A stretch of 64,000 bases of DNA, taken from positions 1-64,000 of the forward strand of contig JADLCT010000024.1 in assembly GCA_020847045.1 (NCBI GenBank). Direction: 5' to 3'. Below, in pieces: positions 1-8,313 of the stretch (its first letter is position 1; the number at the start of each line of letters is the position of its first letter). Origin of the DNA: Bryobacterales bacterium (GTDB lineage Bacteria > Acidobacteriota > Terriglobia > Bryobacterales > Bryobacteraceae). The notes under the pieces were generated by a model, which had not been told where the DNA came from, did not search any database, and worked only from the letters and a program-made list of their open reading frames with translations. A program made the translations under genes and the position numbers.

Positions 1-503
1 GTGAACCAGAACGCGCCGCGCCAGCCGAAGGCGAGGGCCACCGGCGTGACGATGATTGGCGTCACCACGGCGCCCAAAGAACCGCCGCTGTAGCTGACGG
101 CGATGCCGCGCGAACGCTTTTCCACGGGCAGCGTTTGTACGGCCGTTCGCAGCCCGCCGGGGAAGGTGGCGCCTTCGCCAAAGCCCAATGCGCCACGCGC
201 CAGGGAGAAGCTCCAGAAGCCGGAGGCAAAGGCGTGCGCAACCGAGGCGAGCGTCCAGAAGCCAACGCTGGCGAACATGCCTTCGCGCAGGCCGACGCGG
301 TCGAGCAGGCGTCCCCACAGTGGGTTGCTCGCCATGTAGGCGATGGAAAAAACGAAGATGATCCAGCCGTATTGCTCAGCCGAGAGGCCCGTTTCAGCCA
401 GAATCGTGGGGGCGAGCAGAGCGAGCGTGTTGCGGTCAATGTAGCTGATCAGCGACACGAGCAACATCGTGAGGCAGGGGACCCATTGGCGAAAGGTGGT
501 CAC
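1..503 (-). CDS. MFS transporter, N-terminal part (runs off the window)
   Basis: The minus-strand frame opens at a GTG (501-503) and stays open to base 1, giving about 167 residues. It reads as the first helices of a major facilitator superfamily permease: a hydrophobic N-terminus with YIDRN in helix 1, the loop 2-3 signature GRLLDRVGLREG, and LGFGEGATFPGGLR in helix 4. This pattern is typical of anion:cation symporters (sugar-acid or hexuronate type), but the substrate cannot be read. It follows the ketosynthase gene by 55 bp on the same strand and is probably its last co-transcribed gene. The ORF track shows only overlapping frames here because of the GTG start and the missing stop. Confidence 0.75.
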   Translation of the reverse strand, partial: MTTFRQWVPCLTMLLVSLISYIDRNTLALLAPTILAETGLSAEQYGWIIFVFSIAYMASNPLWGRLLDRVGLREGMFASVGFWTLASVAHAFASGFWSFSLARGALGFGEGATFPGGLRTAVQTLPVEKRSRGIAVSYSGGSLGAVVTPIIVTPVALAFGWRGAFWF

Positions 504-558
504 GGAGAAAGGGCCAGTGTATCCGGTCCGCCCCCTGGTGCGGGCGGCGGTCAGGGGC

Positions 559-1773
559 TTACAAGGACGCCGGAGACTTGAAGCAGAGCACGGCGTTCAA
601 CCCGCCGAAGGCGAAAGAGTTCGACAAAGCCGCGCCCACCTGCTGTGCGCGGGCGGCATTGGGAACCACATCCAGCTCGCACTCGGGATCGGGCGTCATG
701 TAGTTCATCGTGGGGGGCAGGACGCCTTCGGAGAGGGCCATCACGGTGGCCACGGCTTCCAGAGCGCCCGCCGCGCCCAATGCGTGTCCGTGCATGGATT
801 TGGTGGAGCTGACGGCGAGCTTCGCCGCGTGCGCTCCGAAAATCGCATGAATCGCCCGGCACTCGGTGGCGTCGTTGGCCAGAGTCCCCGTGCCGTGGGC
901 GTTGATGTAGCCGATCTCCTCCGGACGCAAGTTGGCGTCGGCGAGCGCGTTGCTCATGGCCAGCGCCGGACCGCCCACGCTGGGCTGTGTGATGTGGTGG
1001 GCATCGGCGCTCATGCCGGCGCCGGCGAATTCGGCATAGATGCGCGCGCCGCGGGCGCGGGCCGCCTCGAGCGGTTCAATCACCATCATGGCCGCGCCCT
1101 CGCCCAGGATGAGACCCTTGCGCTCCTTGGAAAAAGGCCGGCAGGTGTCCGGCGACACCACGCGCATGGCCTCCCACGCCTTCAGAAACCCAAGGCTGAA
1201 GGACGCCTCGGCGCCGCCCACGATGGCCCGGTCCACAATACCCGAGCGCACCATCCACAAGCCCTGGCCCATGGCGTGGCCCGACGAGGCGCACGCCGTC
1301 GAGATCGAGTACACGGGTCCGCTGACGCCCCATTCCATCGAGAGAAAGCTCGCCCCTGCGTTCGACATGATGCGGGGAATTGTCATCGGGTGGACGCGTC
1401 CGGTCTGTTTGCCGTACAGCTCCTGGAACTGGATGTCCTCGCTCACCTGTCCACCGGCGCAGCAGCCTGTGAGAATCGCGGTACGGGTTCCCTTTACGTC
1501 CTCGGCCGTCAATCCGGCGTCGCGCAGAGCCTCGCGGCCCGCCACGGCGGCGTACTGAGCAAATGGGTCCAGCAAGTCGGCCGTCCGGGCGTCGAAGTGC
1601 GCCAGTGGATCCCAATCACGCAACTGTGCGCCATGGGGAAAGCGGAGCTGCGCCGCCAGGCAAGGCTGAATGGGCCCAATGCCGCCGCGGCCCTCGATCA
1701 GGGCCCTCCAAAACTCTGCCGCCGTGGCGCCCATCGGGGTGAGCGCACCCACGCCCGTAACGGCTACTCTCAT
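559..1773 (-). CDS. Beta-ketoacyl-ACP synthase (FabF/NodE-like)
   Basis: A 404-residue thiolase-fold ketosynthase that condenses an acyl group with malonyl-ACP. The Cys-His-His triad is visible: C161 in STACASS, H293 in NAHGTGT and H330 in KSMHGHALGAAG. The start was placed at the ATG whose first bases overlap the stop of the upstream ACP gene (ATGA), not at the longer ORF-track start. Motifs such as MSADAHHITQPS and VVSPDTCRPFSK are closer to NodE-type and stand-alone synthases than to housekeeping FabF (recalled, not aligned). No other fatty-acid synthesis gene is nearby, so a dedicated acyl chain for a special product is more likely than bulk lipid synthesis. Confidence 0.9.
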   Translation of the reverse strand: MRVAVTGVGALTPMGATAAEFWRALIEGRGGIGPIQPCLAAQLRFPHGAQLRDWDPLAHFDARTADLLDPFAQYAAVAGREALRDAGLTAEDVKGTRTAILTGCCAGGQVSEDIQFQELYGKQTGRVHPMTIPRIMSNAGASFLSMEWGVSGPVYSISTACASSGHAMGQGLWMVRSGIVDRAIVGGAEASFSLGFLKAWEAMRVVSPDTCRPFSKERKGLILGEGAAMMVIEPLEAARARGARIYAEFAGAGMSADAHHITQPSVGGPALAMSNALADANLRPEEIGYINAHGTGTLANDATECRAIHAIFGAHAAKLAVSSTKSMHGHALGAAGALEAVATVMALSEGVLPPTMNYMTPDPECELDVVPNAARAQQVGAALSNSFAFGGLNAVLCFKSPASL

Positions 1774-2024
1774 GCAGGAGCGCCCTTTGCTTCCACCAGT
1801 TTCCACACGCCCTGGGCCATCTCGCCCAGATTTTTCACATTGCGAGCCGCATCGTCGGGAATCTGAATGCCAAACTCGTTTTCCAGGGCGAACAGGATGT
1901 TGATGCCATCCAGGGAGTCGATGCCCAATTCCTCAAAGCTGGCGTCCAGCCGGTAGGTTTCCACCGGCTTGTGCAGCGTCGCGGCGATGCACTGTAGCAG
2001 CTTTTGGGTAAACTCTTCGGTCAT
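1770..2024 (-). CDS. Acyl carrier protein
   Basis: An 84-residue acidic protein with the phosphopantetheine attachment motif GIDSLDG; the modified serine is S37. It would carry the growing acyl chain as a thioester for the neighbouring ketosynthase. Start and stop overlap both neighbours by four bases (ATGA), so deacetylase, carrier protein and ketosynthase are probably translated in a coupled way. The housekeeping acpP normally sits with fabF and fabG, which are absent here, so this is likely a specialised carrier. Confidence 0.92.
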   Translation of the reverse strand: MTEEFTQKLLQCIAATLHKPVETYRLDASFEELGIDSLDGINILFALENEFGIQIPDDAARNVKNLGEMAQGVWKLVEAKGAPA

Positions 2025-2722
2025 GCAAGAACCTCACTCACAGTTACTAACTCAAAATGCCGGTCGCGCAGAGCGGGAAGTATCAGCCGGACCGCATCCA
2101 CGGTCGAGCGGCAGTCGGCGCCGGGCCGGCCAGCTCGTCCGTCATGAAGGCAGATAATCGCTCCATTCTCAGCAGCGGCAGTCACACGGCGGGCAACCGC
2201 GGAAGCCGGCTGCTTCCAATCCAGCCCGAGGCAACTCCACATCACCCCGGTTAGGCCCAATTCGCGCTGCGCACGCCCTAACCCGAACCAGCGGCAACCG
2301 TATGGAGCCCGGAACCACCGCGGGACACACCCGTGGATTTCCTCGAGCACCCTCTGGCAGCCCGCCACTTCACCATACACGCCCGAGGGAGTCTTTGCAT
2401 AGAGGGCGGGATGGGAAAGCGTGTGATTCCCGATCTCATGACCCTCGTCCGAGACACGGCGCGCCAGTTCGGGAAGCCGCCGGGCCGCCTCTCCAATCTG
2501 AAAAAATGACGCTTTGGCTCCCCACTCGCCCAACAGGTCCAGGAGGGGCGCCGTCCAGTGCGAAGGTCCGTCATCGAAGGTGAGAGCCAGCCGGGCCCTG
2601 CCTCCCGGGCCGCGCCAAACCGAGCGGCCAAACACCTGCGACGACCTGCCGCGCACAGCCCAGGAGGCCCAGCCCATGGCCGCACCCGCCGTTCCCCCCG
2701 CCAGCAACCATTCGGACCGCAT
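2021..2722 (-). CDS. Polysaccharide deacetylase (NodB homology domain, CE4)
   Basis: A 233-residue protein with an N-terminal hydrophobic stretch (residues 5-22) that may anchor or export it, followed by a complete CE4 metal-dependent deacetylase domain. Visible motifs: TFDDGP (catalytic base D50 and metal ligand D51), NHTLSHP (metal ligands H100, H104), RAPYG, DWKQP and ICLHDG (catalytic H193). Enzymes of this family remove N- or O-acetyl groups from chitin-like, peptidoglycan or exopolysaccharide sugars. It ends in an ATGA overlap with the ACP gene and starts 3 bp after the enolase-superfamily gene, so all belong to one transcript. Confidence 0.92.
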   Translation of the reverse strand: MRSEWLLAGGTAGAAMGWASWAVRGRSSQVFGRSVWRGPGGRARLALTFDDGPSHWTAPLLDLLGEWGAKASFFQIGEAARRLPELARRVSDEGHEIGNHTLSHPALYAKTPSGVYGEVAGCQRVLEEIHGCVPRWFRAPYGCRWFGLGRAQRELGLTGVMWSCLGLDWKQPASAVARRVTAAAENGAIICLHDGRAGRPGADCRSTVDAVRLILPALRDRHFELVTVSEVLA

Positions 2723-2725
2723 CGT

Positions 2726-3973
2726 TCAGGAGGTTCCTTCGGCGCTCCACTTCACGCTGTGATCCGATGTGACGGCGTAGGTTCCGGGCGGCGAGGTGAG
2801 CGTGAAGAACGACCAGGGCCCGGGGATCCAGGGAAATTCGGTGATTACGCTCTCGTCCACCTCCACGCCCAGGCCAGGCAGGGCGGGCACGGCAAGTTCG
2901 CCGTTGGACACGGGGAGAGGCGCACGCAAGATCCGGCGGGCCAGCGGGAACTCGTACATGGAGCGCACCCGCTCGTCGGAGTAGACGGCCTGCTCGAGCC
3001 AGGACGACACCGTCTCCGGCCAGCAGACGCCCAGGTGGGCCGCCGCCATCACCTCAAGATCGGTACCCCAGCAGTGAAAGGCGAAAGCGATGTTTTGGCG
3101 CTGGGCCATGGAAAGAATCCGCTGGCCCGTGGCGTAGCCGCCTTGGCACACCACGTCCATCTGCACGAAATCCACGGCCTGGCTGGCGATCAGATCGATG
3201 AAGCCATCCTCGCTGGGCTCGTGTTCGCCGCTGGCGAGGGGCACATAGCCGGTGTCCCGCAAAACGCGGTAGGCGTTGTGATCGTCCGGCGGCAGCGGCT
3301 CCTCGAGCCAGGCGATGTCGAACGAGCCCATCTCCTTGGCCAACTGCCCGACGGTTTCGGGCGTGTAGCTGCGGTCGCCCATGCGCCACCAGGAATGGGC
3401 GTCCACCATTAATTCCATGGCGGAGCCGACGGCTTCGCGCATCAGCTCGACGGCGCGGACATCCTCCTCCGGCCCCAGAGCCGGGCGCATCTTATATCCA
3501 CGGTAGCCCAGGGCGGCGATGCTCTCGGCCTCACGCGCAAATCCCTCCGCCGGCTGGTACATGCCAGCGCTGCCATACAGTGTGATGGTGTCGCGGACGC
3601 GGCCGCCGACCAGTTCGCTGACCGGGACACCCAACTCCTTGCCGAGCAGGTCGTAGAGCGCGACCTCCACCATGCAGTAGATCTTGAACGCCTCGGGATC
3701 CGTGCCGGGCCCCATGCGGAACATGGCGCGCAGAGCGTCGGGGTCGGCCAGCGTGCGGCCTTCCAGAAACGGCGTCACCACGTCGCGGATGATCGCGTAC
3801 GCCTTCTCGCTTCCTTGCCCGGGACCATGGCCAACCAGACCGCCCTCACCCTCCACGCGCACCAGCATGGCGTCGCGCTTGACAATCGTCCGCTCACCGC
3901 CGAAATAGGTGAGCTTCACCGGCTCCGGGAACCGGTAGGAGAGCAGAAACGACTGTACGCGCGTGATCTTCAT
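2726..3973 (-). CDS. Mandelate racemase/muconate-lactonizing (enolase superfamily) protein
   Basis: About 415 residues with the two-domain enolase-superfamily layout: an N-terminal capping domain and a TIM barrel. The barrel shows YKMRP where the KxK catalytic pair sits, metal ligands in MVDAHS, WLEEP and SGEHE, and a late FHCWGT that may supply the general-base histidine. Family members abstract a proton alpha to a carboxylate (sugar-acid dehydratases, racemases, epimerases); the substrate cannot be read here. A C-terminal tail of some 40 residues rich in aromatic residues looks like an addition. The ORF track starts at a GTG one codon upstream of the ATG chosen here. It is first in the operon with the deacetylase. 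Confidence 0.85.
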   Translation of the reverse strand: MKITRVQSFLLSYRFPEPVKLTYFGGERTIVKRDAMLVRVEGEGGLVGHGPGQGSEKAYAIIRDVVTPFLEGRTLADPDALRAMFRMGPGTDPEAFKIYCMVEVALYDLLGKELGVPVSELVGGRVRDTITLYGSAGMYQPAEGFAREAESIAALGYRGYKMRPALGPEEDVRAVELMREAVGSAMELMVDAHSWWRMGDRSYTPETVGQLAKEMGSFDIAWLEEPLPPDDHNAYRVLRDTGYVPLASGEHEPSEDGFIDLIASQAVDFVQMDVVCQGGYATGQRILSMAQRQNIAFAFHCWGTDLEVMAAAHLGVCWPETVSSWLEQAVYSDERVRSMYEFPLARRILRAPLPVSNGELAVPALPGLGVEVDESVITEFPWIPGPWSFFTLTSPPGTYAVTSDHSVKWSAEGTS

Positions 3974-4075
3974 CACCGCATTTCAGCATATCTGAAGTTC
4001 CCGCGGCCAGATGGAGACTCTACATTGATTGTAAGGAAATGATGGGCGAGCGTACGGAACGGCCCGCCAACGTGG

Positions 4076-4738
4076 CTACGCCTCCAGAAAGGAGGGGGCC
4101 ATTTCGAGGACGCCCTTTTCTTTTAGGCCAGTGAGAGCCAGGCCGTAACGGCCCCGAACGCCCGTCTTTTCGAAGATATGCTTCAAGTGGATCTTGACCG
4201 TGCCGGGACGGATGCCCAGCTCGCGGGCGATCTCCTTATTTTTGAGTCCCTGCTCAACAAGTTCCAGCACCTGTTGTTCGCGAGAGGTCAGCTCCGATCG
4301 TGGGTAGCGTTCCAGGCGGGGCGCATCGCGGAACAGAGTATCTTCCATCCAATTCGAGCCCGAAGCGACCGAGCGGAGGCAGGTGAGCACCAGTTCCGGA
4401 TGGGCGGTTTTGCGCATGACGCCGCGGACGCCGCTTTGCAGAAGCCGCAAAGCCTCGGGTTCGGTGATCGAGGCGCCCCACACGACAATGGCTGTGGATT
4501 GCAGATAGGGCCGGACCTCTTGCAGGAACTGCAGGAGTGATTGAGAGCCGAAGCTCTTGTCCGCCAGAAGCAGATCGGGCCGGCGGCTGCGGACCAGGTC
4601 AACCGCCCCCATCAAACTGTCCGCCTGCCAGAGGACGCGAAGATCCTCCGTGCGATGTAGGACTGACTGGAGTCCTTCCGCCGTCATGGGCTGGGTTTCG
4701 CATATTCCGACCTGTTTTAGCGCCGATGAGTGTTCCAT
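4076..4738 (-). CDS. NarL/LuxR-family response regulator
   Basis: A 220-residue two-domain regulator. The receiver domain (about 8-125) has the candidate phosphoacceptor D60 in LLLADKSF and the conserved lysine K110 in VMRK; the usual acidic pair near the N-terminus is reduced to one Glu. The C-terminal LuxR helix-turn-helix (about 148-208) contains LTSREQQVLELVEQGLKNKEIA and GTVKIHLKHIF. No histidine kinase gene is adjacent, so it is an orphan regulator. A perfect 9-bp dyad lies 43-69 bp upstream of its start and is a candidate autoregulatory site. Confidence 0.9.
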   Translation of the reverse strand: MEHSSALKQVGICETQPMTAEGLQSVLHRTEDLRVLWQADSLMGAVDLVRSRRPDLLLADKSFGSQSLLQFLQEVRPYLQSTAIVVWGASITEPEALRLLQSGVRGVMRKTAHPELVLTCLRSVASGSNWMEDTLFRDAPRLERYPRSELTSREQQVLELVEQGLKNKEIARELGIRPGTVKIHLKHIFEKTGVRGRYGLALTGLKEKGVLEMAPSFLEA

Positions 4739-4780
4739 AGGATGTACGTAACGGAGAAATAGAAGCAGATGCCCGGTTCT

Positions 4781-4807
4781 CCGGAACGGGCCTGCGGACC
4801 GTTCCGG
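4781..4807. promoter_or_regulatory. 9-bp perfect inverted repeat between divergent genes
   Basis: The arms CCGGAACGG and CCGTTCCGG are exact reverse complements separated by nine bases, in the 214-bp divergent intergenic region between the LuxR-type regulator and the CpaE-like gene. No T-run follows on either strand, so an operator fits better than a terminator. The protein that binds it is unknown; the adjacent regulator is the simplest guess. Confidence 0.45.
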
Positions 4808-4952
4808 CCATCGATGCCGTGGAGAACCTCACGGAGGGAATGCATTTCCCTGCAAGCTAGTAGGTGAGGGCAGGATATGCTCTCAGGTTTTCCCGGATTC
4901 CCGCCGATAGGGAGTATTCAGGCCGAAGTAGCCCTTCGGAGCCAGAGGAGTC

Positions 4953-6173
4953 ATGTCCGGACGGAACACAACGAAACCGGTGGTCAGTCAACCTGTTCTT
5001 GTCGTTACCAACGAGAAGAAACTGAAAAGCGAACTGCTCCCCGTACTCAGCCGGGAGCTGCCCATGGCGCCCCTGGTGGAACTTTCGCAGATGCCGGACC
5101 GCCGGCTGATTGCGGAAATGGCGAGCGGCGAACGCCCCGCCCTCATCTTTCTCGATGTCACCACGAACCCGGAAGCGGGTTTGGAGGTGCTCACTCTACT
5201 GGCGCAAGGATTAATCGGAGTGCCGGTGGTGGTCATCCTGGGAGGGAACGATCCGGACCTGATTTTGCGCTGTCTGCGCATGGGGGCCAGTGAGTTTCTG
5301 CTCCAGCCGGTAACGGCCGAACAGGTGCAGCCTGTGCTGGCGCGGTTGACCATGCGGCGTGGCGATGGGGCACTGACGGGCGGCGCGCGGGTGCAGGTGG
5401 TGATGCCGGCCAAAGGAGCCTGTGGCGCCTCGACGCTGGCCAGCAATCTGGCCTTCCATTGGAAGCGGCACGGTTTCAAGAAGGCGATGCTGGCCGATCT
5501 CGATCCGGCCACGGGAACCATCCCTTTCCTACTGAAAATAAAGCCGGTGTACAGCTTCGTGGACGCGCTCATGCGCGAAGGCGGTCTCGACTCCGACATC
5601 TGGCGCGGCCTGATCACCAAGCAATCCGAGGTCGACGTGCTGCTGTCGCCGGATAATCCTATAGATGTAGAAAATTCCTCCGCCGACCCCTCCCCCCTGT
5701 TCGACTTTGCCCGCCAGGCGTACGAGATCATAACGGTGGATGCGCCAGGCCCACATGGGAAATGGGCCAGTTCGTTGGCGCATCTGGCCGACGAACTGCT
5801 TCTGGTGACTACAAATGAGTTACCGGCCCTGCGCGCCACCCAACGAGTGCTGCAAAGCTTCGACCGGCAGGGCATTGACCGGGCGAAAGTAAAGCTGATC
5901 GTCAACCGCTACAGCGCCGAGGTAGGCCTGAACCAGGAAGCCATCGAAACCGCTCTACATTTTGATGTATTCCATGTGATTCCTTCAGATTACGATTCGG
6001 TGCAGGCGGCTCTTGTGGAGGGGAAACCAATTCCAAACTCCACACCCATCGGCAAGAGCCTGGCCCAACTGGCGGACCGGCTTGCGGGCAAGCGTGCTGC
6101 CAGTGCCGAAACGAACAAAAAGAAGAAATCGAGCATCGGATCGCTCTTCTCGGGCCTGCTCGGACGAGGGTAG
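4953..6173 (+). CDS. CpaE/MinD-like ATPase with receiver-like N-terminal domain
   Basis: 406 residues. Residues 14-135 resemble a degenerate receiver domain (D68 in IFLDVT lies at the phosphoacceptor strand), as in CpaE/TadZ proteins of pilus assembly. From residue 145 comes a deviant Walker A P-loop, PAKGACGASTLASN, then LADLDPATG and ITVDAPG, which fit the ParA/MinD fold. The usual KGGxGKT is altered to KGACGAST, with the final Lys missing, as in other CpaE proteins. The tail is Lys/Ser-rich. The GAGG-type ribosome site lies just before the ATG. No tad/cpa pilus genes are in the window, so its polar-localisation role is inferred from family only. Confidence 0.8.
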   Translation: MSGRNTTKPVVSQPVLVVTNEKKLKSELLPVLSRELPMAPLVELSQMPDRRLIAEMASGERPALIFLDVTTNPEAGLEVLTLLAQGLIGVPVVVILGGNDPDLILRCLRMGASEFLLQPVTAEQVQPVLARLTMRRGDGALTGGARVQVVMPAKGACGASTLASNLAFHWKRHGFKKAMLADLDPATGTIPFLLKIKPVYSFVDALMREGGLDSDIWRGLITKQSEVDVLLSPDNPIDVENSSADPSPLFDFARQAYEIITVDAPGPHGKWASSLAHLADELLLVTTNELPALRATQRVLQSFDRQGIDRAKVKLIVNRYSAEVGLNQEAIETALHFDVFHVIPSDYDSVQAALVEGKPIPNSTPIGKSLAQLADRLAGKRAASAETNKKKKSSIGSLFSGLLGRG

Positions 6174-6182
6174 ATCGAATTA

Positions 6183-6779
6183 CTACAATAATGGTATGTG
6201 AGGGCCAGCCCCCTCGGGGAGCAATCCCGTGCGCCGGGGATCGTCGCTAATTTCCAGGCCCCGCTGGTAGGGACGGAACCCGCAACTCTGATAGAAGTGC
6301 AGCGCCGATGGATGATCCACCGTACATGTGTGGAGCCAGACGCGCCTGGTTTCAGGCTGCCAGGCCATTCGTAGTGTCTCGCTCATAAATGCTTTGCCCA
6401 CACCAGCTCCCACCCGGGAGGGAACCAGCCCGAAGTAGGTGATCTCCACGTCGGCGGGATTTCTTCGATCCAGCTCCAACAACCCGGCCAGTTGTCCCGA
6501 ATCCTCCAAACGGTAGATTTCCCATTCGGGCATGGCGAGCATGCGCCCCAGCTCCTCCTCGCCGCCCAGCAACCTGCCATACCAGAGCCATGATTCGCCC
6601 ACCTGCCGGAACCAGTCGCGGTAGGCTCGCGGCGAGGGGTGGACGACGTGGCGCAGGGCGAGACCGGCGGGCAGGTCACGCCGCCATTGGGGCGGTTGCG
6701 TCATATCGAGCCAGGTGACGATGGCCGCCAGCTTCCCCGCCGGCAACACGTGATACCCATCGGACAAAGGGAAAGCCAT
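6183..6779 (-). CDS. GNAT-family N-acetyltransferase
   Basis: 198 residues with the GNAT fold in the second half: the beta-4 strand and acetyl-CoA pyrophosphate loop read FGLVPSRVGAGVG, followed by HPSALHFYQSCGF, the usual end of the domain. The substrate cannot be inferred. It converges with the CpaE-like gene (9-bp gap) and diverges from psd with only 23 bp between start codons, so its promoter must lie inside or very near the psd start region. Confidence 0.85.
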   Translation of the reverse strand: MAFPLSDGYHVLPAGKLAAIVTWLDMTQPPQWRRDLPAGLALRHVVHPSPRAYRDWFRQVGESWLWYGRLLGGEEELGRMLAMPEWEIYRLEDSGQLAGLLELDRRNPADVEITYFGLVPSRVGAGVGKAFMSETLRMAWQPETRRVWLHTCTVDHPSALHFYQSCGFRPYQRGLEISDDPRRTGLLPEGAGPHIPLL

Positions 6780-6802
6780 GCCACAATGGTAGTCGTTCGA
6801 TC

Positions 6803-7402
6803 ATGGTGATTACTGGCATTTATTACGCACTTGGCTTCCTGGCCAGCGGGGCGTTGATTGGATATTTGACGCGCCCTTGGGCCGCGGCGCCATTCGTGCT
6901 GCTGGCCGTGTTCTCGCTCTGGTTTTTTCGTGATCCGGAGCGGGAGACGCCACAGGGCCCTTATGCGATCTCTCCAGCCGACGGCAAGATTGTGGCCGTG
7001 AAAGACGAAGGCGTGGGCCGCCGGCGGATCAGCATTTTTCTCAGTCCGCTGGACGTCCATGTGAACCGGACTCCGATTACGGGGACGGTGACGAAGGTGC
7101 AGTACAAGCCCGGCAAGTTCCTGGTGGCGAGCCGCGAGGAGGCCACGGCGGAGAACGAGCAGAACCTGGTGACGGTGGAAGGCAACGGCACCACAGTGGA
7201 GTTCAGCCAGATTGCCGGCATGGTGGCGCGCCGCATTCTGTTCTGGAAGAAGCCGGGCGATAGGGTGACTATGGGTGAGCGCGTGGGCCTGATTCAGTTT
7301 GGTTCGCGCTGCGATGTGTTTCTGGGGCCGGAATGGAATATTGTGGTGCGGGAAGGGCAGCGCGTGTCGGCGGGGTCGAGTATCCTGGCCAAGCGCGAAT
7401 AG
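6803..7402 (+). CDS. psd: Phosphatidylserine decarboxylase proenzyme
   Basis: A 199-residue short-form (archaeal/acidobacterial-type) decarboxylase making phosphatidylethanolamine from phosphatidylserine. Two N-terminal membrane segments (about 5-42) are followed by SPADGKI, DVHVNR and the autocleavage site IQFGSRCDVF, where the G167-S168 bond is cut to create the pyruvoyl cofactor. The long form in E. coli uses LGST at this place. pssA follows after 22 bp, so two successive steps of the same pathway are encoded together. Confidence 0.93.
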   Translation: MVITGIYYALGFLASGALIGYLTRPWAAAPFVLLAVFSLWFFRDPERETPQGPYAISPADGKIVAVKDEGVGRRRISIFLSPLDVHVNRTPITGTVTKVQYKPGKFLVASREEATAENEQNLVTVEGNGTTVEFSQIAGMVARRILFWKKPGDRVTMGERVGLIQFGSRCDVFLGPEWNIVVREGQRVSAGSSILAKRE

Positions 7403-7424
7403 AGGTGTGAGGGAACCCCGCCAT

Positions 7425-8300
7425 ATGATGCCGCAATTGCGTCTGCGCGACCGATTGATCGACCCCAAGTCCGCCGACCGCCGTCCGCGCAAGGCGGCCT
7501 ACGCGCTGCCCGCGCTGTTCACGGCGGGGAACCTGTTTCTGGGTTTTGTGGCGATTGTCGATGCGTTTCGCGGGGCGATGCTGGCCACAGCGGGCCAGAT
7601 GGGTCACAACCAGTTCTTCGAGCGGGCGGCGCTGGCGATTGGCGTCAGCGTATTTCTGGATGGTCTGGACGGCCGTATCGCCCGCCTGACGAATACGACC
7701 TCCGAGTTTGGCCGTGAGTTGGACTCGCTGGCCGATGTCATTGCCTTCGGCGTGGCGCCAGCGGTGCTGGCCTGGGCCTGGGGCTTCCATTTTGTGGGCC
7801 AGGACATGCCGCCGCTGGTGCGGGACCATTTGAACCGGGCCGGATACTTTCTGGTATTTCTGTTCGTGCTGTGCGGGGCGATGAGGCTGGCGCGGTTCAA
7901 CATTACGGTTGATCCGAAACCGAGCAATCCGGGACGGCCGGGACGGAAATACTTTGTCGGGCTGCCCATTCCCGCCGGCGCCGCGATGGTGGCCGCCGTG
8001 GTGTACGCCGCGGGGTCGGTTCCGCTGGTATGGTGGCCGTATTCGATCAGCTTTCTGGCGCTGATCGCGCTGCTCGCCTTCCTGATGGTGAGCACGTGGC
8101 GGTACCGGAGCTTCAAGGATTTCAGCATGATCAGCCCGCGCTCTCCGCGCAGCGTGGTTCAGCTGGGCGCATTCATTTATTTGATCTGGAACTATTCGCA
8201 ACCGGTGCTGCTGGCGATGGCCGTCACCTACGTGGGCAGCGGGATCTTCGTCCGTGCGGGCGGCATCCTGAAGCGGCGGTTCCATTCCAAAGCGGCATAG
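7425..8300 (+). CDS. pssA: CDP-diacylglycerol-serine O-phosphatidyltransferase
   Basis: A 291-residue integral membrane CDP-alcohol phosphatidyltransferase. The family signature is complete: D-GL-DG-RI-AR, then eight residues, G, three residues, D, three residues, D (DGLDGRIAR ... GRELDSLAD). Several hydrophobic helices follow. It makes phosphatidylserine, the substrate of the psd product next to it. The ORF-track start at 7299 lies inside psd; the ATG at 7425 (another ATG follows at once) is preceded by a GAGGG purine run and was chosen. Confidence 0.92.
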   Translation: MMPQLRLRDRLIDPKSADRRPRKAAYALPALFTAGNLFLGFVAIVDAFRGAMLATAGQMGHNQFFERAALAIGVSVFLDGLDGRIARLTNTTSEFGRELDSLADVIAFGVAPAVLAWAWGFHFVGQDMPPLVRDHLNRAGYFLVFLFVLCGAMRLARFNITVDPKPSNPGRPGRKYFVGLPIPAGAAMVAAVVYAAGSVPLVWWPYSISFLALIALLAFLMVSTWRYRSFKDFSMISPRSPRSVVQLGAFIYLIWNYSQPVLLAMAVTYVGSGIFVRAGGILKRRFHSKAA

Positions 8301-8313
8301 CCGCCTTCTTCGC

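Noticed and set aside
469-1866. 465-residue plus-strand ORF opposite the ketosynthase
   Set aside because: Shadow of the ketosynthase gene; composition biased to Arg/His/Gly.
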